Source: Candidatus Stahliibacteriota bacterium (GTDB lineage: Bacteria > Hydrothermota > Tepidihabitantia > SM23-42). From it: a DNA stretch of 6,144 bases. Positions 1 through 4,785 of this stretch are shown piece after piece. The stretch spans positions 1 through 6,144 of the forward strand of contig JAUWLY010000183.1 in assembly GCA_030613445.1 (NCBI GenBank), written 5' to 3'. The notes under the pieces are model-generated. The model was not told where the DNA came from, did not search any database, and saw only the letters and a list, made by a program, of their open reading frames with translations. The translations under genes and the position numbers were made by a program. Numbering within the stretch: the first letter of the stretch is position 1; each line of letters opens with the position of its first letter.

Positions 1-2
1 CT

Positions 3-200
3 ACTGCGCCAAGAAGGCTTATGGATGGTGGTGGTGTTGCAACACCAGTTTCCCGGTTCAGGAATATGGCTGGTGCGTGGGAAATAGAAAACGAAGGCGT
101 TGTGCCTGACATATTAGTAGATGACCATCCAGATAAGTTACGAGAAGGCATTGATGCTCAACTTAATGAGGCAATAGAGGTAATCATCAAAGAGAAATAG
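3..200 (+). CDS. Tricorn/S41-family peptidase, C-terminal fragment (5' truncated)
   Basis: The frame is open from the window edge and stops at TAG 198-200, giving the last 65 residues of a longer protein. It contains LMDGGGVATPVSRF, then GAWEIENEGVVPDI, then a tail ending GIDAQLNEAIEVIIKEK. This follows the C-terminal pattern of tricorn proteases and tricorn-like S41 serine peptidases (LMDGG..T.P, G.W.VEN.GV.PDI.V, G.D.QLE.AI). Those enzymes degrade peptides downstream of larger proteases. The catalytic Ser and the PDZ and propeller domains lie upstream of the window, so activity cannot be judged. There is no obvious intrinsic terminator after the stop, and the next promoter begins about 20 bp later. 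Family assignment is fairly secure; the choice between true tricorn and a shorter S41 peptidase is open. Confidence 0.8.
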   Translation, partial: TAPRRLMDGGGVATPVSRFRNMAGAWEIENEGVVPDILVDDHPDKLREGIDAQLNEAIEVIIKEK

Positions 201-221
201 AAGAACATCGATATTTTTTAC

Positions 222-249
222 TTGACCATTACAAAAAAAAAGTTATAAT
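222..249 (+). promoter_or_regulatory. Sigma-70-type promoter of the RAM-domain gene
   Basis: TTGACC (222-227) and TATAAT (244-249) are separated by 16 bp with an A-rich spacer. Transcription should start near 256, giving a leader of about 20 nt before the ATG at 275. This places the small gene in its own transcription unit, apart from the peptidase gene upstream. Confidence 0.75.
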
Positions 250-263
250 TAACGCATAGAATG

Positions 264-269
264 AGGAGG
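264..269 (+). promoter_or_regulatory. Ribosome binding site for the RAM-domain gene
   Basis: AGGAGG, inside GAGGAGGT, lies 5 nt before the ATG at 275. It is a near-perfect Shine-Dalgarno match and fixes the start of the 80-residue protein. Confidence 0.85.
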
Positions 270-274
270 TATAT

Positions 275-517
275 ATGGGAGTTGCTGCATATCTTTTGAT
301 CAATACTGCAACTGGCAAAGAACAAACAGTTGTTGAAAGCCTAAAGCAAATAAATAGTGTTAAACATGCTCATGTCACAACAGGCCTGCACGATGTCATA
401 TGTTATGCCGAAGGTAAAGATCTCAATGATATAAAATCAATAATCATTAATGATATCAGAGGTGTTGAAGGCATCCAGCGCACGGTTACCTGTCTTGCAC
501 TTGACGTGAGTGAATAA
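275..517 (+). CDS. Stand-alone Lrp/AsnC ligand-binding (RAM) domain protein
   Basis: The 80-residue protein matches the effector-binding half of Lrp/AsnC regulators (AsnC_trans_reg, a beta-alpha-beta-beta-alpha-beta ferredoxin-like fold). Visible signatures are AAYLLINTATGKE at the start, the central VTTGLHDVICYAEG loop that corresponds to the amino-acid-binding TG-Y/H-D motif, and GVEGIQRTVTCLAL at the end. The N-terminal helix-turn-helix of full Lrp proteins (about 60 residues) is absent, and the strong ribosome site shows that this is the natural length. Stand-alone RAM proteins form dimers or higher oligomers and bind amino acids or related ligands; some may mix with full-length Lrp proteins. 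The ligand is unknown here. The gene has its own promoter and terminator and is monocistronic. The fold is secure; the role is inferred. Confidence 0.9.
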   Translation: MGVAAYLLINTATGKEQTVVESLKQINSVKHAHVTTGLHDVICYAEGKDLNDIKSIIINDIRGVEGIQRTVTCLALDVSE

Positions 518-530
518 CACTTAATATCTG

Positions 531-576
531 CCCCGATCGCCTTTTACAAATTGGTGATCGGGGTTTTTCTCTTTTT
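531..576 (+). terminator. Rho-independent terminator after the RAM-domain gene
   Basis: CCCCGATCGCC (531-541) pairs with GGTGATCGGGG (553-563). This gives an 11-bp GC-rich stem with one G-U pair and an 11-nt loop, followed by TTTTTCTCTTTTT (564-576). It begins 13 nt after the stop codon. It is a textbook intrinsic terminator and insulates the next gene. Confidence 0.93.
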
Positions 577-620
577 GCCAATACTACACTTAAGACTCAC
601 TGCATGGCTTTAATCTTTTG

Positions 621-648
621 TTGACATCCAGTTCGTTTTGTATATAAT
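621..648 (+). promoter_or_regulatory. Consensus sigma-70-type promoter of the sigma-54 activator gene
   Basis: TTGACA (621-626) and TATAAT (643-648) are both perfect hexamers, with a 16-bp spacer. The predicted start is near 655, which leaves a leader of about 85 nt before the ATG at 740. The activator itself would therefore be made by housekeeping sigma factor, not by sigma-54. Confidence 0.85.
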
Positions 649-669
649 AAATTTGAGAAGGTATGAGTG

Positions 670-689
670 CCACAATTTGAGGATTGTGG
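670..689 (+). repeat. Perfect inverted repeat in the activator leader (possible operator or hairpin)
   Basis: CCACAAT (670-676) and ATTGTGG (683-689) are exact reverse complements around a 6-nt spacer. The repeat starts about 15 nt after the predicted transcription start. A T-rich run follows at 701-716. As DNA it could be a repressor or self-binding operator; as RNA it could be a weak attenuator hairpin. Its symmetry is seen directly; its function is inferred. Confidence 0.5.
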
Positions 690-731
690 TAGTTGTAACC
701 TTTTTGTTTTTTTTTGTAGATTAATGGCGAT

Positions 732-737
732 AGGGAG
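732..737 (+). promoter_or_regulatory. Closely spaced ribosome binding site of the activator gene
   Basis: AGGGAG ends only 2 nt before the ATG at 740, shorter than the usual 5-9 nt. No better in-frame start exists: TAG 731-733 closes the frame upstream, and the conserved IRES..RC N-terminal pattern would be lost by starting later. Translation may therefore be modest. Confidence 0.5.
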
Positions 738-739
738 AA

Positions 740-2506
740 ATGGTAGATAGAAAAAAGCTTATCAGAGAATCGAAACAAAGATGTCACAGATCTGGTTTAA
801 AAACAGATAAAAGATGTTTGAGTAAAACGATTTCCCAAAGAGATTTAGTAAAAAGACAATCGATACATCAAGATCTTATTAATGCAGCAACCCCATACAT
901 GTCCTTAATGGCGGAAACCTTCCAGGAGTGCGGTTCAATTCTGGCACTTGTCGATGAAAAGTGTTGTATACTGAAGCTGAGTGGTCCAGAAGAGAGGCTT
1001 CTCAGTCGGAAGAAACTTGGTTTGACCGAAGGGATATCCCTGCATGAAGAACATGCTGGAACCAATGCTGTCGCACTTTGTCTGAAAATAAAAAAGCCTT
1101 TCCACGTTGCAGGCAATGAGTATTTTTTCAAATTATTCCAGCAGGGTTCTTGTTTTGCTGCACCCATTATTATCAATGGACATGGGATTGGCGCGATAAT
1201 CATCATTCATCCCCACAAGGTCGGGCACCCGCATACCTTTGCTTTGGTTCAAACATTAGCTCAGCTTATTGGACGAGAATACGAGGGAACAAAGCAGGGT
1301 AATTTAGTTGTCTCAGTCTGCAATATGCTCAATACTGGAGTTGTTCTTGCTGAAAAAAGTGGTGAGGTTTGGTATGCTAATACCCGAGCCCGGCACATGC
1401 TCAATATAAAGAAAAGAGCAAATATCGTAGACCATTTCAATATCAATATTTTCTCTTTCGCAAATGTCTCTAATGAAATCATCTATTCGAAACATAAACG
1501 ACAGACTTTTCTGGTGACACGTAAATACTATAATGATAAGTTCCTTTTTCTGTTCGAGCCGATTGAAGATGAACTAAGAAAGGAGAAGAAAATAAGAAGC
1601 GCATTAGCCCCGTATACTTTCAACGACATCATCGGGTTAAACATGGTCAAGAAAAAAGCACATAGTCTAGCAATACAAGATATCAACATCCTTGTTGTTG
1701 GTGAAAGTGGTACAGGAAAAGAACTTTTTGCAGCGGCTATCCACAATGCCAGTTCCCGGGCTAGTGCTCGTTTTGTTATTGTAAACTGTGCAGCAATACC
1801 AGAATCACTTTTCGAATCGGAATTATTTGGTTATAAGAAAGGCGCTTTTACTGATGCTCGCTCTGATAGAATTGGGCGGATTGAATATGCATCAGGTGGT
1901 ACACTTTTTCTTGATGAAATAAGTGAGATGTCAGTTAGTCTCCAGTCCAAACTCCTTAGGGTTATTGAAGACAAGTGCGTGACACCTCTTGGAGGTAATA
2001 ACCCAAAGAGTATTGATGTACGTTTTGTCTTTGCGACAAATCGCAATCTGGAAAAACTAGTACTGCAGAAAAAATTCCGGGGAGATCTGTACTACCGGTT
2101 GAGTTCTCCGGTTATCAGAATTCCCCCATTACGAGAACGCAAGGCTGAAATCCCAGAACTAATTGAATCCTTTATCCTTCGAATACGGAATGAGCACAAA
2201 CGGTTCATTACCGGCTTGGACCAAGACACGATTTCAAAGCTAATGGGGTATCAATACCCAGGTAATGTAAGGGAACTCCAGGGGATTTTGAAAAATGCCT
2301 ATCTGACTTGCCAACAAGACAGAATAAAAGCAGATGATATTGAAATACCTGAGAACAGTGGAGCAGAGTATTTGAAAGACCATTTGGCCGACTGTGCAGT
2401 GAACATAATCAAAGAACGCCTCCAAATTAACAATAGCAATGTAAAGGCAACTGCTCGAGGTCTCGGGATAAGTCCGCGTACTATATATCGGTATCTTAAG
2501 AAATAA
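740..2506 (+). CDS. AcoR-like sigma-54-dependent transcriptional activator (GAF-PAS-AAA+-Fis HTH)
   Basis: This 588-residue cytosolic activator couples signal binding to ATP-driven opening of sigma-54 RNA polymerase complexes. The N-terminus carries the IRES..RC...G pattern of AcoR-type regulators. A GAF domain covers about 55-180, with GISLHEEHAGTNA (98-110) and CFAAPI (138-143). A PAS-like region covers about 189-275. The AAA+ domain (about 293-537) has Walker A GESGTGKE (321-328), the sigma-54-contact loop GAFTDA (368-373; the usual form is GAFTGA), Walker B LFLDE (389-393), sensor I ATNRN (432-436), arginine-finger region FRGDLYYRL (446-454) and sensor II GNVREL (508-513). A Fis-type helix-turn-helix ends the protein (about 550-588). 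ATG 740 is the first possible start because an in-frame TAG lies at 731-733. The AGGGAG site at 732-737 is only 2 nt away. The effector and target operon are not identifiable. It is not response-regulator type because it has no receiver domain. Confidence 0.93.
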   Translation: MVDRKKLIRESKQRCHRSGLKTDKRCLSKTISQRDLVKRQSIHQDLINAATPYMSLMAETFQECGSILALVDEKCCILKLSGPEERLLSRKKLGLTEGISLHEEHAGTNAVALCLKIKKPFHVAGNEYFFKLFQQGSCFAAPIIINGHGIGAIIIIHPHKVGHPHTFALVQTLAQLIGREYEGTKQGNLVVSVCNMLNTGVVLAEKSGEVWYANTRARHMLNIKKRANIVDHFNINIFSFANVSNEIIYSKHKRQTFLVTRKYYNDKFLFLFEPIEDELRKEKKIRSALAPYTFNDIIGLNMVKKKAHSLAIQDINILVVGESGTGKELFAAAIHNASSRASARFVIVNCAAIPESLFESELFGYKKGAFTDARSDRIGRIEYASGGTLFLDEISEMSVSLQSKLLRVIEDKCVTPLGGNNPKSIDVRFVFATNRNLEKLVLQKKFRGDLYYRLSSPVIRIPPLRERKAEIPELIESFILRIRNEHKRFITGLDQDTISKLMGYQYPGNVRELQGILKNAYLTCQQDRIKADDIEIPENSGAEYLKDHLADCAVNIIKERLQINNSNVKATARGLGISPRTIYRYLKK

Positions 2507-2518
2507 ACAGTTATTTCT
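2499..2518 (+). other. AT-rich hairpin over the activator stop codon
   Basis: AGAAATAA (2499-2506) and TTATTTCT (2511-2518) are perfect reverse complements around the loop ACAG, and the TAA stop lies inside the left arm. The stem is weak and is not followed by a T run, so it is not a convincing intrinsic terminator. It may protect the mRNA 3' end or be chance. Confidence 0.35.
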
Positions 2519-2558
2519 CCAATCTCACTAAAACCCTGTGACATTAATTTCTGCTGAG

Positions 2559-2681
2559 TGTCATTCCCGCCCCGTATCAAGTACGGGGTAAACTCCAGCG
2601 GGAATCCAGAAGATTTCTTCCTGTGGATTGCCCGATCCCTTCGACATACAACTCAGGACTACAGCAAGTCGGGCAATGACA
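2559..2681. repeat. REP/MITE-like double-hairpin element
   Basis: The element has inverted ends: TGTCATTCCCGC at 2559-2570 and TCGGGCAATGACA at 2669-2681, whose reverse complement is TGTCATTGCCCGA. The left hairpin pairs ATTCCCGC (2563-2570) with GCGGGAAT (2598-2605), and inside it CCCCGTA (2570-2576) pairs with TACGGGG (2582-2588) around the loop TCAAG; C2570 can belong to only one stem. The right hairpin pairs ATTGCCCGA (2627-2635) with TCGGGCAAT (2669-2677). The centre (ATCCA...TGGAT) is also roughly symmetric. TCATTCCCGC...GCGGGAATCCAG is a motif known from dispersed intergenic repeats in many bacteria. No transposase is present, so any mobility would be supplied in trans. Copy number elsewhere in this genome is unknown. 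Confidence 0.75.
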
Positions 2682-2724
2682 ACATGGTGTTTTCAATAAT
2701 TTATGTCACAGAATACTAGAACCC

Positions 2725-2752
2725 TTGACTTTCATTGTATTTATTTTACAAT
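2725..2752 (+). promoter_or_regulatory. Sigma-70-type promoter of the diguanylate cyclase gene
   Basis: TTGACT (2725-2730) and TACAAT (2747-2752) are separated by 16 bp. The predicted start near 2759 leaves a leader of roughly 29 nt. A small inverted repeat, TTGTA (2735-2739) with TACAA (2747-2751), overlaps the -10 box and may be chance. Confidence 0.65.
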
Positions 2753-2787
2753 ATTATAGATCGTTATGGATTTAAGATATAGATAAA

Positions 2788-4611
2788 ATGGAACACGAAG
2801 ATAAAACAAAAGAACAACTAATAAATGAACTGAACGAATTACAGCATAGAATTGGCGAACTAAAAAAGGCAGAAACTGCACGCATCCTGGCAGAGGAGGC
2901 GCTGCAGAAGAGTAAAGAAGAGTTCAAACTAGCATTTGAAGATGCAACTGATGCAATCTTCTGGGCAGATCCTGAAAATGGTTTGATTGCAAACTGTAAT
3001 AAAGCAGCAGAAATCCTTTTAGAGAAAAAAAGAGAAGAGATTGTAGGATATCCTCAAACAGCGATCCATCCCCCTCAAAAAGCAGAATATTATGCTAATG
3101 TGTTTAAAAAACACATTGAAGAGAAAGGGGCTGTCGACGAGAGGGCGGAGATAATAACAAAATCAGGTAAGATAAAACCTGTCCACATAACTGCTTCACT
3201 AACCACAGTGGGAGGGAAGCCAATAATCCAGGGGGTATTCCGCGATATTACTGAGCGTAAGCAAACAGAACAGCTTCAATTCTCGATCTATAAAATCTCT
3301 GAGGCGGCACATTCTACAGACAATCTTGAAGAGCTCTTTCAATCTATTCATGAAGTCATTGGCGAGTTGATGCCGGCAAAGAATTTCTATATAGCCCTAT
3401 ATGACAAAACAACGCAAACAATCAGTTTTCCCTATTTCGTTGATGAGCTTGACAAGGCACCTGCTCCAAGAAAATTGGGCAGAGGAATTACCGAATACGT
3501 GATCCGAACAGAAAAACCTTTATTAGCATCACCCGAGGTTTACAAAGAACTGAAGGAGAAAGCCGACATTGAAGTTATTGGTACACCAGATATTGATTGG
3601 CTCGGTGTACCATTAAAAATCAGAGAAAAGATCATTGGCGTACTGGCTGTCCAGAGTTATTCTGAAGGCATTAGATATAGCGAAAAAGATGTGAATATTC
3701 TCAGGTTTGTTTCTGATCAAGTGGCAATGGTGATCGAACGCAAGAGAGCAGACGAAGCATTGCGAGAAAGTGAAGAGAGACTGAGTGTTTTTATGAACTC
3801 AGCGCCTAATGCATTTGCTCTTTTTGATTCAAAACTCAATCTCGTCGAACTCAATGATGTCGGACTAGGAATGTTGCCAGCTGGCACCAATAAAAAAGAT
3901 GTAGTCGGAAAACATATTACCCAATTATACCCAGATATCAAAGACCAAGAACGATATGTCAAGTATTCGGACGTTGTAAAGACCGGGAAACCAATGTCTG
4001 TCGACGATGTTATTCTTCATTCTCAATTTGGCGCGATGCATTTAAACGTGAATGCCTTTAAAGTAGGTGAAGGACTTGGTTTGATTATTACTGATATCAC
4101 TGAGCGCAAACAAGGAGAGAGGAAACTGAGGATGCTTGCTACAACAGATACATTGACCGAAGTATTAAATAGGGGGTTTGGATTACTACTCTTTGGTAAA
4201 CAACTTCAGTTGGCTAAACGGAATAGATCAAAGTTGAGCATCTGTTATATAGATGTAGATGGACTTAAAGAAATCAATGATACCTATGGACATCAAGAAG
4301 GTGATGAAGTTTTGAAAAAGGTTGGTGGTTTTCTTAAAAAGGCAATGCGAGAAGTTGATATTGTCTGCAGATTAGGTGGTGATGAATTTTTGCTCGTCTT
4401 ACCCCAGTGTTCAATTGATCAAGCCTTTGCTGCTTGGGGACGAATTGCTCAAAAAAAGGCTGATTTCAACACTAAGGGGATAAAACCTTACAAAATCAGT
4501 TTAAGTCATGGTTTTGCAGAATACGATCCGGGTCATGAAAAAACTGTAGATCAACTTATCGCCATTGCTGATCATGAAATGTACAAACATAAGCAATCAA
4601 AATCCGTGTAA
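2788..4611 (+). CDS. PAS-GAF-PAS-GGDEF sensor diguanylate cyclase
   Basis: This 607-residue protein should make cyclic di-GMP from two GTP in response to signals sensed by three N-terminal modules. A charged coiled-coil-like start (about 5-45) leads into PAS 1 (about 45-159, ending FRDITERKQ), a GAF domain (about 165-317), PAS 2 (about 330-442, ending ITDITERKQ) and a GGDEF domain (about 448-605). The GGDEF domain looks active: TDTLTEVLNR at its start, metal-binding Asp489 in IDVDG, guanine-contact Asn497 and Asp506, and an intact GGDEF motif at 530-534. The product-inhibition I-site RxxD is also present (REVD, 521-524), exactly five residues before the motif. There is no EAL or HD-GYP domain and no membrane segment, so it is a cytosolic synthase. 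ATG 2788 is the first possible start (in-frame TAA at 2773-2775). No clear Shine-Dalgarno sequence precedes it, which is unlike the neighbouring genes. Signals and effectors are unknown. Confidence 0.93.
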   Translation: MEHEDKTKEQLINELNELQHRIGELKKAETARILAEEALQKSKEEFKLAFEDATDAIFWADPENGLIANCNKAAEILLEKKREEIVGYPQTAIHPPQKAEYYANVFKKHIEEKGAVDERAEIITKSGKIKPVHITASLTTVGGKPIIQGVFRDITERKQTEQLQFSIYKISEAAHSTDNLEELFQSIHEVIGELMPAKNFYIALYDKTTQTISFPYFVDELDKAPAPRKLGRGITEYVIRTEKPLLASPEVYKELKEKADIEVIGTPDIDWLGVPLKIREKIIGVLAVQSYSEGIRYSEKDVNILRFVSDQVAMVIERKRADEALRESEERLSVFMNSAPNAFALFDSKLNLVELNDVGLGMLPAGTNKKDVVGKHITQLYPDIKDQERYVKYSDVVKTGKPMSVDDVILHSQFGAMHLNVNAFKVGEGLGLIITDITERKQGERKLRMLATTDTLTEVLNRGFGLLLFGKQLQLAKRNRSKLSICYIDVDGLKEINDTYGHQEGDEVLKKVGGFLKKAMREVDIVCRLGGDEFLLVLPQCSIDQAFAAWGRIAQKKADFNTKGIKPYKISLSHGFAEYDPGHEKTVDQLIAIADHEMYKHKQSKSV

Positions 4612-4724
4612 ATGTTATAGTGTTTTCAGCAACGTATGTTTTCCTAATAGCTTTGCTTTTGTCATTGTAGGGAGTATTTTGTAGAATGCCTGCCACGAAA
4701 AAAATCTCCATAACTTAATATATC

Positions 4725-4752
4725 TTGACTTTTTTCCTCCCTGTTTTATAAT
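4725..4752 (+). promoter_or_regulatory. Sigma-70-type promoter of the exported hydrolase gene
   Basis: TTGACT (4725-4730) and TATAAT (4747-4752) are 16 bp apart, with a pyrimidine-rich spacer. The predicted start near 4759 leaves a leader of about 27 nt before the GTG at 4786. It lies 114 nt after the diguanylate cyclase stop codon, which argues for separate transcription. Confidence 0.75.
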
Positions 4753-4776
4753 AAAATAGTTGTATACTCATAGCAA

Positions 4777-4781
4777 AGGAG
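4777..4781 (+). promoter_or_regulatory. Ribosome binding site deciding the GTG start at 4786
   Basis: AGGAG, within AAAGGAG (4775-4781), ends 4 nt before GTG 4786 and only 2 nt before an overlapping ATG at 4784 in another frame. The GTG is the only initiator that opens the domain-bearing frame, because TAG 4771-4773 closes that frame upstream. Confidence 0.7.
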
Positions 4782-4785
4782 TGAT

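Noticed and set aside
590..787. 65-codon antisense frame over the activator promoter and leader
   Set aside because: It covers a consensus promoter and T-rich leader on the other strand, and the product is low-complexity with no family resemblance.
2299..2580. 93-codon antisense frame across the end of the activator and the repeat element
   Set aside because: It is antisense to the conserved Fis helix-turn-helix and starts inside the REP-like repeat, with no recognisable domain.
2559..2681. CRISPR array or intrinsic terminator explanation for the intergenic hairpins
   Set aside because: There are no direct repeats with regular spacers, and neither hairpin is followed by a T run. The inverted, dispersed-repeat-like arms fit a REP/MITE element better.
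4612..4724. Terminator or small RNA after the diguanylate cyclase
   Set aside because: No GC-rich stem with a T tail and no conserved RNA structure was seen in this 113-nt AT-rich gap.
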